Assembly: GCA_041687675.1 (NCBI GenBank)
Contig: JAWLBM010000018.1
Location: 21,673 to 85,672 of the forward strand
DNA: 64,000 bases
Source: JAWLBM01 sp041687675
GTDB lineage: Bacteria > Pseudomonadota > Alphaproteobacteria > Rhizobiales > Pleomorphomonadaceae
Direction: 5' to 3'
Every line of letters begins with the position of its first letter. Position 1 is the first letter of the stretch. Shown piece after piece: positions 28,347 through 38,007 of the stretch. Position numbers and translations under genes: made by a program. Under the pieces are notes generated by a model that saw nothing but the letters and a program-made list of their open reading frames with translations, did not search any database and was not told the origin of the DNA.

Positions 28347-28367
28347 CATGTCGGATCCGCGAGCGGC

Positions 28368-29423
28368 TTACCAGCTGCGGGACAGCTGGAGCATGCCGAC
28401 GAAGGCGTCGGACGGGCCGGTATCGGCGTAGGAGACCTCCGCCGTGCCGACAAGGCCGGGCACCAGGACGTAGTCCACGCCGAGGTTCGCACCCCAGGCG
28501 TCGAGGCCGTCCCGCATGTCGTAGACGGCGCCCGTATAGATCGTGGCCGCGTCGGAGACGGCGAAGGCGATCGCGCCCGAGACCTCGAACTTGTCGAAGT
28601 CACCCTCTTCGAGATAGGACGCGGTCAGGCGGGCATCGACGCCCTCGGCGACGGACAGGTCGGCCGTGCCCTTGACCGAGAAGATGTCCTCGATCTGGCC
28701 GATGCCCTGGTAGGCATCGTTGTAGACGTAGACCACCGAGAGGTCGACGGCGCCCCACGGCTGGTCGGCGATGCCGACGGCGCCCTGGAAGGAGATGGCC
28801 GCGAAGTCGTCGATGTCGTCCTCGCCCCAGATGATGTTGGAGCGGCCGCCGCGGGACGAGTAGATACCGGCGCCGGCGTAGAACCCGCCGCCGAAGTCGT
28901 CGGCGAGGACCGTGATGCCGACGAGGTCGGAGTCGCCGGTGTCGAAGCCGAAGCTGTTGTCGCCGAAGAGCACGTCACCGTTCGCCACGTCGCCGTGGAG
29001 GCCGAAGGTGAAGTAGCCGAGCTGGATGAACGCGGAGTCGATCTCGAGGTCGTTGGTGTCGGCCGACCCGAGGCTTTCGCGGCTGAAGGACTCGCTGAGC
29101 TCGTCGCCGAGGCGGATGAACGAGCGCAGGGTGCCCATCTCGGTCGAGGTGCGGGCGTCGAAGTCGACGCGCGCGTCGGCCCGGAAGCGCAGGGTGTCGA
29201 ACGCGTCGGTGTGGTCCCACTGCGTCCGGAAGCGGACGCGACCCGAGATGTCGAGGCAGGTCTCGGTCCCGGGGATGTAGAAGAAGCCCGCACCGAACGT
29301 GTCGCAGACCTTCACGTAGTCGACCGCCGACGGCATCGCCTCGCCGGGCAGGTCGGCCGCCGAGGCGACCGTCGCGGTCATAAGGCCGGCGGCGCTGGCG
29401 AGCATGATGCTCTTGAAGTTCAT
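28368..29423 (-). CDS. Porin, Hyphomicrobiales Porin_2 (Omp2-like) family
   Basis: 351 aa outer-membrane beta-barrel for passive uptake of small solutes. Signal peptide MNFKSIMLASAAGLMTATVASA then ADLPGEAMPSAVDYVKVCDT (each cited up to its end), with the family pair of cysteines (VKVCDTFGAGFFYIPGTETC) before SGRVRFRTQW. It ends in LSRSW, an aromatic C-terminal residue typical of BAM substrates. The acidic composition is typical. The start follows ACTGGAGGTCACCAA, a strong ribosome binding site. Own terminator and long AT-rich upstream region suggest a separately regulated, highly expressed gene. Confidence 0.87.
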   Translation of the reverse strand: MNFKSIMLASAAGLMTATVASAADLPGEAMPSAVDYVKVCDTFGAGFFYIPGTETCLDISGRVRFRTQWDHTDAFDTLRFRADARVDFDARTSTEMGTLRSFIRLGDELSESFSRESLGSADTNDLEIDSAFIQLGYFTFGLHGDVANGDVLFGDNSFGFDTGDSDLVGITVLADDFGGGFYAGAGIYSSRGGRSNIIWGEDDIDDFAAISFQGAVGIADQPWGAVDLSVVYVYNDAYQGIGQIEDIFSVKGTADLSVAEGVDARLTASYLEEGDFDKFEVSGAIAFAVSDAATIYTGAVYDMRDGLDAWGANLGVDYVLVPGLVGTAEVSYADTGPSDAFVGMLQLSRSW

Positions 29424-29951
29424 TTGGTGACCTCCAGTAAAACTCGTGGAGGAGCCGTCCCGGAACCTGCGGATCGCCAGTGTTCGACGACTCCAATCCG
29501 CCCCAGACCAGACCCCTAGTCCGACACCCCTCCAGCCGATCGGCTTCGGGAGCGCCCGGTGAAATTCGCGACAGCAAATCTCACACGTGTCTTTTTACGG
29601 ATCTGCGAAATTCAGGCAACGGGTCTCGTTGCCCATCAAGGTGGGTAAAGCGGTCTTTGAAGGTCGTTGTGATCAATTTGCCACGTATATTCATGTTTTC
29701 GATTGTGTATCTCTTGATGTTCGGTAAATCACTTGTTCCTCAACGGGATCGCAAGGCCGGAATCCCGGTCGCAGCGACCAAAAGCGTAAAGTTTATTGCA
29801 TGCATTTTTGAATGGCCGCGGCCGCCGAATCTCCCCGGCGACGCCGAATCACGCCGGCGCCGGGCCGCCGGCCCCGCTGCGCCGCGCTTGACACCCGCCG
29901 CTGCTATCCCCGATTGGTGGACCGGACGGCGAGCTGGAGGGACCCTTTCGG
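29424..29951. promoter_or_regulatory. AT-rich divergent control region between porin and the unknown four-gene operon
   Basis: 528 bases with no gene. About 29570-29815 is clearly AT-richer than anything nearby and contains short inverted repeats (CAACG-GGTCT-CGTTG and CCCA-TCAAGG-TGGG near 29617-29645). This is likely the porin promoter region and may hold regulator sites or an unannotated small RNA. For the rightward operon a TTGACA hexamer is present at 29888-29893, without a good -10 at 17 bp. Confidence 0.4.
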
Positions 29952-31028
29952 ATGTCCGGAGCTTCGAAGAGCGGGCGCGACCTGGTGGCCCAGTTCGCGG
30001 GTCACCTCGCCAACCTCCTCAACGGCAACGACCACCTGCCCGCGGATGCGCCGGTCGTCGAGATCCGCCCGTTCCAGCTCTACGAGAGGGTCTATCGCGG
30101 CCTGTCTGCGAACCGGCGGTTCCTCGAGGGGCTCGTCGGGCTGTGGTCCTATCCCCCGCCGCAGGAGCCGGAGACCGCGGCGGACTTCTACTTCGACCAG
30201 GTGATGGACCGGCCGATCGGCCGCCGCCCCGGGAAGCCGTCGTCCGCGGACAACCTCCGCGCCTTCGTCGCCGCCGCCGCTGCGGGGCCGTTTCCGGCCT
30301 GCGCCGCCGAGGATGCGGAGCTTTCCACCTGGAAGGCGATGGTGGACGGCCCGCAGCGAATCCGCCGCTTCCGCGAACGGGCGGCGCTGTTCGAACTGTC
30401 GAACCTCATCCTCAAGTGCCTCGACGCCGCCAACCGCCCCTATGCCGAAGTGCTGCGCCTCGGGCTTTGCCCGAAGGACTGGCTGAGCGGATCGGAAGAG
30501 GTCACCGTCAACACCCTGAAGGCCTCCAACGCCTTCCTGAAGGCGCTGCGGGCCGAGATGCGCGACGAGGTCGGCCGCCGGCCGACCGCCGCCGAGCTCG
30601 AGGCCGCCTTCGCCGCCGCGCCGGTCCCCGGGTCGTCGACCGGCGCGGAGTTCGCGCGCACCACCCTCGGCGGCGCCATCCTCACCCGCGTCGCCGGCCA
30701 GGACGTCACCCGCATGGTCTCCTACGAATCGGTCGAGGCGGTGATCTCGGACACCCTCGCCGACGAGGACGACGGGCCGCTGCTCGCGGCCGACGAGGCG
30801 CTGCCGCTGCTCGAGCGCGCCGTCCGCGCCGGGGCGGTGGCGGAGGACGAGAAGGGGCTCCTTGCCGCCATTCTCGACGGCCGGCCGCTGGCCGAGGCGA
30901 TGAAGACGGACCTCGGCCTTCGCCGCCGGCTCAAGACCCGGTTCGACAACGACCTCGGCGCCTATGTCGCCGATCTTTCCGCCCGCGTGGCGGCCTTCGT
31001 GCGCGGAGCCAGCGAGGGCAGACCGTAA
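29952..31028 (+). CDS. Uncharacterised protein with sigma70 region 3/4-like C-terminal half
   Basis: 358 aa, cytoplasmic (no signal or membrane helix). Start follows GGAGGGACCCTTTCGG. I do not recognise the family as a whole. Residues ~190-345 follow the order of a sigma70 core: LKALRAEMRDEVGRRPTAAE resembles region 3 (LGRxPTxxEL), VSYESVEAVISDTLADED resembles the region 3-4 linker, and LLERAVRAGAVAEDEKGLLA with LAEAMKTDLGLRRRLKTRF resembles region 4 with its helix-turn-helix. The N-terminal 180 residues are helical with no region-2 motif I can identify. First gene of a four-gene operon. Confidence 0.6.
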   Translation: MSGASKSGRDLVAQFAGHLANLLNGNDHLPADAPVVEIRPFQLYERVYRGLSANRRFLEGLVGLWSYPPPQEPETAADFYFDQVMDRPIGRRPGKPSSADNLRAFVAAAAAGPFPACAAEDAELSTWKAMVDGPQRIRRFRERAALFELSNLILKCLDAANRPYAEVLRLGLCPKDWLSGSEEVTVNTLKASNAFLKALRAEMRDEVGRRPTAAELEAAFAAAPVPGSSTGAEFARTTLGGAILTRVAGQDVTRMVSYESVEAVISDTLADEDDGPLLAADEALPLLERAVRAGAVAEDEKGLLAAILDGRPLAEAMKTDLGLRRRLKTRFDNDLGAYVADLSARVAAFVRGASEGRP

Positions 31029-31078
31029 GCCGCCAGCGACCGTCATCCCCCGAACGGGTGACACCGGAGACGATGCAT

Positions 31079-31522
31079 ATGATGGCCACCGACGACACCG
31101 CCCTGCTCCGACGCTTCCTGCGAACGATCCGGGTCTCGACCCACACCGCGCTCGCCGAGTACGAACTCGCCGAGGGCCGTGCGGGCGCGGCCGCCCCGGT
31201 CCGCTTCCAGGCGCTCGCCGCCAAGGGCGCCGACCGCTTCCGCTTCCCCGCCGCCGGCATCGCCGCGGGCGACGGGCTTCTCGCCGCCCGCCTGGGCCGG
31301 ACCGCCACCGGCGAGCCCGCTGCGTTGCGCCTGCAGGCCGAGGGCGCCGCGGGCCTCGACGCCTATGCCGGCCGCGCCGGCCGGCTCCGCTTCGGCCCCT
31401 TCGGCCCCGAGGCGGACGTCCGCTTCGACCGCGACGGCCTGGCGGAGGTCCCGCTCGCCGGCCTCGGCCTCGACGAGGACGATCTCGCCGCCTTCACGAT
31501 CGAGATGGCCGCCACGGAATGA
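31079..31522 (+). CDS. Uncharacterised small protein, second gene of unknown operon
   Basis: 147 aa from ATG 31079, chosen because GGAGA (31066-31070) lies 9 bases before it; ATG 31073 (+2 residues) and 31082 are alternatives. No signal peptide or membrane helix. An N-terminal helix (LLRRFLRTIRVSTHTALAEYELAEG, cited in part) is followed by a predicted beta-rich region (GRAGRLRFGPFGPEADVRF). The stop overlaps the next start (ATGA), so translation is coupled to the Lon-like protein, suggesting a complex. Family not recognised. Confidence 0.6.
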   Translation: MMATDDTALLRRFLRTIRVSTHTALAEYELAEGRAGAAAPVRFQALAAKGADRFRFPAAGIAAGDGLLAARLGRTATGEPAALRLQAEGAAGLDAYAGRAGRLRFGPFGPEADVRFDRDGLAEVPLAGLGLDEDDLAAFTIEMAATE

Positions 31523-32844
31523 CCGCACGGGTGCTCGTGCCCCTGGTGGGCCCCGACGGCGCCGGCCAGCAGGTGTTCGAGGCCCTGGCCGGCCCGACGG
31601 CGCCCGAGCCGCACCCGGCGCGACTCACCCCGCAGATCTCCGAGCTCTACGACTTCGGCCTCTACCGGATCGCGCAGACCGTGCGCGAGGCCGTCACCCG
31701 CGTCGCGGACGCCCGCCGCGACCGGGTCTGGCTCGGCCGCCGCAACGCGCGGGTGAACCCCTGGTACCTGCGCATCTCCGACCTGCAGGTCGGCCGCCTG
31801 TCCGACGAGAACGCCCGCTCCGCCGGCCTCGGGCTCGCCCTCGCCGCCCTGCTCGAGGCGTTCGGCCGGCCGCGCGACGTCGTCTTCGCCAGCGGTGAGA
31901 TCGTCCTCTCGACCGCGCCCGGGCGCATGGCGGCCGTGGAGGTGGGACCCGTCGACGGGATCCGCGGCAAGCTCGGGCTCGTCGGCGACTACATCAGCCA
32001 GCACCGCGCCCAGCTCGGCGGCAGCCGCATCCTGGTGGTGCTGCCGAAGCTCGCGGTGGACGGGCGTCCGCTCGAGCAGGCGGAGGCGCGGACCCTCGCC
32101 CGGGTGCGCGAGGCGGCCGCATCGGCGGGGCTCGCGATGGACGTCCTGTTCGCCGAGACGCTCGACGACCTGGAGGGCCCGCTCGGCCCCTTCGAGGCGC
32201 AGCCGGTGGTCGACGTGCGCCGGGCCACCATCGGCGCCGCCGCCGTCGCCGGGCTGGCGGCGCTCGCCGGCGCCTGGCTCTGGATCGCCACAGCGCCCGT
32301 CGCGCTCGCCTGGACCGCCGTCGACGGCGGCGGGGAGGCCGCGCCGCAGCGGGCCGTCTACCGGTCGGACACCGACCGGCTCGAGCTGCTGCCGACGTGC
32401 TATGATGAGCAGCGCCAGCCGGTGGTGGTCGGCGGCGAGACGCTGGTGCTGCGGATCAGCGCCCGCGACACCCGCCCGCTCGCAGGCTGGCTGGCGCCGG
32501 CGCGCTTCTTCATCGCCTCGGTGTCGCGGGAGGCCGACCCGATCATCCTCGACGCCTCGCTGTTCCGCACCGCCGGCGCGGACGTGCGGCCGGGGCGGCT
32601 GGAGGATGCGGTGGCGGCGATCCCGATCGAGCCGACCGAGGACGAGGTCCGGCTCTTCGTGGTGGCGACCCGCGACCAGACCGTAAGCCTCAGCCAGCTG
32701 ACGGAGGAATTGCGCGCGCGCCTGACCGGACTGACCGGCGCGTCCGTCCTGACCACCTCGACCCAGTTCCTGAACGACCGCTTCGAAGGCCAGATCGACT
32801 ACCAGTTCAAGGTGACGACCGATGAAAGCCTCTGCCCCCGGTAG
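31519..32844 (+). CDS. Membrane protein with Lon-like (S16) domain and periplasmic C-terminus
   Basis: 441 aa. Residues ~85-185 match the core of Lon/RadA S16 domains in order: SAGLGLALAALLEAFGRPRD (Lon GPSAGxxxAxALLSxxTG), VVFASGEIVL (Lon TGEITL), VGPVDGIRGKLGLV (Lon PIGGLKEKLLAA) and ILVVLPK. Ser101 matches the Lon catalytic serine; the lysine position reads Arg149 with Lys151 two residues later, so activity is doubtful. A membrane helix spans ~236-263. The remaining ~170 residues would be periplasmic and resemble a DUF4384-type beta-sandwich (VVVGGETLVLRISARDTRPL). ATGA overlap upstream; 23-bp overlap downstream. Confidence 0.6.
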   Translation: MTARVLVPLVGPDGAGQQVFEALAGPTAPEPHPARLTPQISELYDFGLYRIAQTVREAVTRVADARRDRVWLGRRNARVNPWYLRISDLQVGRLSDENARSAGLGLALAALLEAFGRPRDVVFASGEIVLSTAPGRMAAVEVGPVDGIRGKLGLVGDYISQHRAQLGGSRILVVLPKLAVDGRPLEQAEARTLARVREAAASAGLAMDVLFAETLDDLEGPLGPFEAQPVVDVRRATIGAAAVAGLAALAGAWLWIATAPVALAWTAVDGGGEAAPQRAVYRSDTDRLELLPTCYDEQRQPVVVGGETLVLRISARDTRPLAGWLAPARFFIASVSREADPIILDASLFRTAGADVRPGRLEDAVAAIPIEPTEDEVRLFVVATRDQTVSLSQLTEELRARLTGLTGASVLTTSTQFLNDRFEGQIDYQFKVTTDESLCPR

Positions 32845-33817
32845 ATCGGCCCGCCTCCTCGCCCTCGCCGGGCTGTTCGCCGCCTCGCTGTCCGCCGCCG
32901 CCGCGGCGGGCCCGCTGGCGCTCGCCGACGAGGCCGGGCTCGACCGGTTCGCCGAACTGGTGACCGCCTACAGGGACGCCTCGCGGGTCCGCTGGGTGGT
33001 CAGGGCGGACACGCCGGAGGAGCGGGCCCGCATCCTCTCCGCCATGGCCGACCGGCTCGGCCCCGGGGGCATTGACCTGCTGGAGCGCATCTCCGCGCTG
33101 GGCCCGGTGGCCTCGACCCGCTCGGTTGCCCCCGCGGACGGCGCCGCGCGGACCGACCGCGGGCCGACGGCGCACATCGCCGTCGCGCCGCCGCCGAACC
33201 GCACCTGCAGCTGGCGGGTGACGGTGGACGACCCGGCCGCGCCGACGCCCCCGGGCGGCGGCCTGCGGATCCCGATCGAGCGGGGCGACGTCATCCCGAC
33301 CTCGCCGGAGGCGACCTTCGAGGTCGGCTTCGCCGGGCCCCTCCAGTCCGCCCTCTACGCCTTCGCGGAGACCGCACCCGGAGCGGTCCGCGACCTCGCC
33401 GCCGCGCCCGACGTGGAGATCCCGGTCGAGCCGTCGGCCGAGGAGACGCTGGTGCTCGTCCGCGCCCGCCGGCCGGTCCCCTTCCTCGACGGCATCCGCA
33501 CCGCGCTCGGCCAGGCGGACGGCGCGCGAGCCGACCTCGGCCGCAACGCCGCCCTCGCCGAGCGCTTCCGCAACGCCGGCCGCGGCATCGGGGCCAACAT
33601 CCAGCTGGTGGATCCGGGGATGATCGTCGCCAGGGCGGACCCGCGCCCGGCGGCGAGGCCGGCCGGGGCGGAGCCCGAGACGGACCGGGAGACGCCGGTC
33701 GCGTCCGCCGGCAGCGCCGGCGGCACCGTCGCGGACGGGTCCGCCGAGGGCCCCCTGTCGCGGGCGGACGACCTCGTCGAGACCTGCCTCTACACGGTCA
33801 CCCGCCTGCCGGGCTGA
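32822..33817 (+). CDS. Uncharacterised exported protein, last gene of unknown operon
   Basis: 331 aa. Signal peptide (RLLALAGLFAASLSAAAAAG) then a helical domain (~40-95, EERARILSAMADRLGPGGID). Residues ~150-245 (FEVGFAGPLQSALYAFAETA... VEIPVEPSAEETLVLVRARR) resemble a DUF4384-type beta-sandwich, as in the periplasmic part of the preceding protein. The tail is Pro/Ala/Gly-rich, with one cysteine (ETCLYTV) near the end. The gene starts 23 bp inside the Lon-like gene. Location is periplasm or envelope; function unknown. Confidence 0.6.
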   Translation: MKASAPGRSARLLALAGLFAASLSAAAAAGPLALADEAGLDRFAELVTAYRDASRVRWVVRADTPEERARILSAMADRLGPGGIDLLERISALGPVASTRSVAPADGAARTDRGPTAHIAVAPPPNRTCSWRVTVDDPAAPTPPGGGLRIPIERGDVIPTSPEATFEVGFAGPLQSALYAFAETAPGAVRDLAAAPDVEIPVEPSAEETLVLVRARRPVPFLDGIRTALGQADGARADLGRNAALAERFRNAGRGIGANIQLVDPGMIVARADPRPAARPAGAEPETDRETPVASAGSAGGTVADGSAEGPLSRADDLVETCLYTVTRLPG

Positions 33818-33876
33818 TCGCGGCGGGCGCGCCGCCGGTCGGCGGGCCGCCGGCGGAGCGCCTCCGCGACCATCTT

Positions 33877-34170
33877 TCAGGAGATGTGCAGTTCCACCGC
33901 GCCCTCGGAGACCGCGGGCTTGGCGCCCGCTCCGAGGTGAGACGCGTTTGCCTTCAGCCACTCTCCGGCCTTGCGGAGGCTCTCGTCCGTGCCCGCCTTG
34001 TTGCTGCAGACGGTGACGGTGACGCAGCCGTCGGCCGTGCGGGCCATGTCGTAGCTGACGAGCCCATCGACCGAGCGCAGCAGGTCCTCCACCTCGGCGC
34101 GGTGCTCGACGAGAAGATCGGCGAGGTCCTTCGCCCCCTGGCCGGTATAGGTACGGATCATGGTGTGCAC
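33877..34170 (-). CDS. Small monooxygenase-fold (ABM/Dabb-like) protein
   Basis: 97 aa from GTG 34170, chosen because AAAGGGGGA stands six bases before it; the ATG at 34161 (MIRTYTGQGA) is 15 bases away from that site. The pattern MIRTYTGQGAKDLADLL... VDGLVSYDMARTADGCVTVT... GTDESLRKAGEWLKAN is a short ferredoxin-like fold common in Hyphomicrobiales, related to antibiotic-biosynthesis monooxygenase or stress-response barrel proteins. Substrate unknown. Single gene. Confidence 0.6.
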   Translation of the reverse strand: MHTMIRTYTGQGAKDLADLLVEHRAEVEDLLRSVDGLVSYDMARTADGCVTVTVCSNKAGTDESLRKAGEWLKANASHLGAGAKPAVSEGAVELHIS

Positions 34171-34278
34171 AGCGCTTCCCCCTTTTTCATTGTGAAGAAG
34201 CAGTATCCGCCCCGGCGTGACGACTTGCAATGCCCGGCGACGCATGGCTGCGGATCCGGCCCCCTTGCTTGCGGACGG

Positions 34279-35199
34279 TCAGTCGGCGGCGTCGGGCAGC
34301 GGCGGGACCGCCTTGAGATAGGCGGCGATCGCGGCGCGGTCCTCGGGACGCAGCCGGGCGAGGTTCTCCTGCACCTCCACCATCGAGCCGCCGAAGCTGT
34401 CGTAGTCGGGCATGAACCCGGATTCGAAGGAGTAGACGAGGTCCTCCTCCGACCAGCTTGCGACCCCGTCCGGCCCCGGGGTGATGTTCGGGATGGTCCC
34501 CTCGCCGTCCGGGTTCGGCGCGCCGGCGAGCCAGCGGCCGAGGTCCGGGCCGCCGATCGCGTCGCGGGGCGTGTGGCATTCGCCGCAGTGCCCGACCGCC
34601 TCGACGAGGTACTGGCCGAGCCGGACCGGTTCCGGCGCGTCGGCGGGCAGCGCCACGGCCGGCCCCGGATCGAGATTGAGCCGCTTCCACAGGCCGAGGC
34701 CCCGCCGGATGTTGAAGGGAAAGCCGAGGTCGTGGCCCGGCGACCGGTCCGCCACCGCCGGCAGCGTCATCAGGTAGGCATGGAGGTCGATGACGTCCTC
34801 GGGGCGCATGCGGGCGTAGGACGTGTAGGGGAAGGCCGGGTAGTAGTGGGCGCCCTCCGGCGAGACGCCCCGCAGCATCGCGCTGGCGAGGTCGAGCGCG
34901 CTCCATCGGCCGATGCCCGCCTCCGGGTCGGGCGAGATGTTCGGCGCGCGGAAGGTGCCGAAGTCGGTGACGAACTCCCGCCCGCCGCCGAGGCGGAGGC
35001 GGTCCTCGCCCTTGGCGCCCTTGGCGGCGTGGCAGGAGGCGCATCCGCCAGCGTCGAAGATCCGCGCGCCGGCGACGGGATCGCCCTCGTGGGCCGGAAG
35101 GTCGGCCGCCGTCAGCGGGTCGGGCGCGGTGAGGAGAAATAGCGCGCCGGCGGCGACCGCCACGACCGCCACCGCGACACCGACGAACCGACCGGCCAC
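34279..35199 (-). CDS. Dihaem cytochrome c, membrane-anchored
   Basis: 306 aa. An N-terminal anchor (VGVAVAVVAVAAGALFLL) is followed by two cytochrome c domains with haem sites CASCH (53-57) and CGECH (205-209); likely distal methionines lie in the stretches YARMRPED and ESGFMPDYDSFGGSM. The domain pattern (NISPDPEAGIGRWS, NITPGPDGVASWSEEDLVY) is that of the cytochrome subunits of membrane-bound dehydrogenases (gluconate, alcohol, aldehyde, sulfite). No dehydrogenase gene is adjacent, so the electron donor is unknown. Confidence 0.82.
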   Translation of the reverse strand: MAGRFVGVAVAVVAVAAGALFLLTAPDPLTAADLPAHEGDPVAGARIFDAGGCASCHAAKGAKGEDRLRLGGGREFVTDFGTFRAPNISPDPEAGIGRWSALDLASAMLRGVSPEGAHYYPAFPYTSYARMRPEDVIDLHAYLMTLPAVADRSPGHDLGFPFNIRRGLGLWKRLNLDPGPAVALPADAPEPVRLGQYLVEAVGHCGECHTPRDAIGGPDLGRWLAGAPNPDGEGTIPNITPGPDGVASWSEEDLVYSFESGFMPDYDSFGGSMVEVQENLARLRPEDRAAIAAYLKAVPPLPDAAD

Positions 35200-35317
35200 G
35201 AGCCACCTCCCTGCTGTTTTTCCCGCGGGGAGACTAGCGCGGCCGGCGCGGTGCGGGCCACAAACGTCTTGTTGATCGGCCCGCGACGGGCAAGCCGGAA
35301 TCGCCTAAGCTGCCGCG

Positions 35318-36421
35318 ATGACCTTCGCACCCGGCAAGGAGGCGCCCGCGCCCGCCCGGCTGACCGTCGACCTCGACGCGCTGGCGGACAACTGGCGCCT
35401 GCTCGCGACCGCATCCGGGCCGGCCGAGACGGCGGCGGCGGTGAAGGCGGACGCCTACGGCACCGGCCTCGCCCCGGCCGCAACCGCGCTCCACCGCGCC
35501 GGCTGCCGCACCTTCTTCGTCGCCCTGCCCGCCGAGGGACTCGCGCTGCGGGCCGCGCTGCCGGAGGCGACGATCTACGTGCTGGGCGGCTATCTCGGCC
35601 GCGCCGCGGGCCTCTACCGGCGCCATCGCCTGCAGCCGGTGCTGGGCGACATGGCCGAGATCGACGAATGGCTGGCCGACGCCGGCGCCGACGCCCCCGC
35701 CCCGGCGATCCATGTCGACACCGGCATCAACCGCCTCGGCCTGCCGGTCGGCGCTGCCCGGGCGCTGTCCGGGGACCACGAGCGGATGGCCGCCCTCGCC
35801 CCGGCGCTGGTGATGAGCCACTTCGCCTGCGCGGACGACCCGGGGCATCCGCTGAACGGGCGGCAGGTCGCCTGCTTCTCCGAGGTGCGCGGCTGGTTTC
35901 CCGGCGTTGCCGCCTCGCTCGCCAACTCCGCCGGGATCGGCTTCGGCGCGGCCGCCCGCTTCGACCTGACCCGCCCGGGGATCTCGCTCTACGGCGGCCG
36001 GGCGCGGGAGCGGGACGACCACCCGGTGCGCCCGGTGATCACCCTTACGGCCGAGGTGCTGACGGTGCGCGAGGTGCCCGCGGGCGAATCGGTCGGCTAC
36101 GGCGCGACCGCCACCGTCTCCCGGCCGTCGCGGGTCGCGATCGTCTCCCTCGGCTATGCCGACGGCTATCCGCGCCGCCTCGCCTCGGACGGCGCCGAGG
36201 CCGCCGTCCGCGGGCGCCGGTTCCCGCTGATCGGCCGGGTGTCGATGGACCTCCTCGCCGTCGACGTGACCGACGGGCCGGACGTGCGCCGCGGCGACCG
36301 GGCCGAACTGATCGGCCCGGCGGTGCCGCTCGCCGAGGTCGCCGACCGCGCCGGCACCATCGGCTACGAGATCCTCACTTCCCTCGGCTGCCGCTTCGAG
36401 CGCCGCTACGAGGGGGGCTGA
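35318..36421 (+). CDS. alr: Alanine racemase
   Basis: 367 aa PLP enzyme supplying D-alanine for peptidoglycan. The PLP-binding lysine is Lys43 (AAVKADAYGTG), and the catalytic tyrosine region is ESVGYGATATVSRPSR, followed by SLGYADGYPR and RVSMDLLAVDVTD. Short for the family, with the beta-domain complete. It directly precedes radA, an arrangement seen in other alphaproteobacteria (usually dnaB-alr-radA-cvpA-purF). dnaB is not here: its place is taken by the divergent cytochrome gene. Confidence 0.95.
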   Translation: MTFAPGKEAPAPARLTVDLDALADNWRLLATASGPAETAAAVKADAYGTGLAPAATALHRAGCRTFFVALPAEGLALRAALPEATIYVLGGYLGRAAGLYRRHRLQPVLGDMAEIDEWLADAGADAPAPAIHVDTGINRLGLPVGAARALSGDHERMAALAPALVMSHFACADDPGHPLNGRQVACFSEVRGWFPGVAASLANSAGIGFGAAARFDLTRPGISLYGGRARERDDHPVRPVITLTAEVLTVREVPAGESVGYGATATVSRPSRVAIVSLGYADGYPRRLASDGAEAAVRGRRFPLIGRVSMDLLAVDVTDGPDVRRGDRAELIGPAVPLAEVADRAGTIGYEILTSLGCRFERRYEGG

Positions 36422-36508
36422 GAGGCGCGGGCGCGGTTCCGGTTCGAACCCTCTGTACAAAACGGGAACATTGCCCCATCCTGCCGCCCACGCCTCACCG
36501 GGGGAATC

Positions 36509-37927
<1,419 letters not shown>

Positions 37928-38007
37928 ATGGGGCCCGGCCCGCATGCCGGGGGCGCATCATGGGCAGGGGCCGGGCGGACCGGCCGGCCTCTCGAGAAGG
38001 GCGGACG

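Noticed and set aside
36430..36475. Possible SOS box before radA (GTTCGAACCCTCTGTAC)
   Set aside because: Spacing and half-sites do not fit GTTC-N7-GTTC; the second half reads CTGT.
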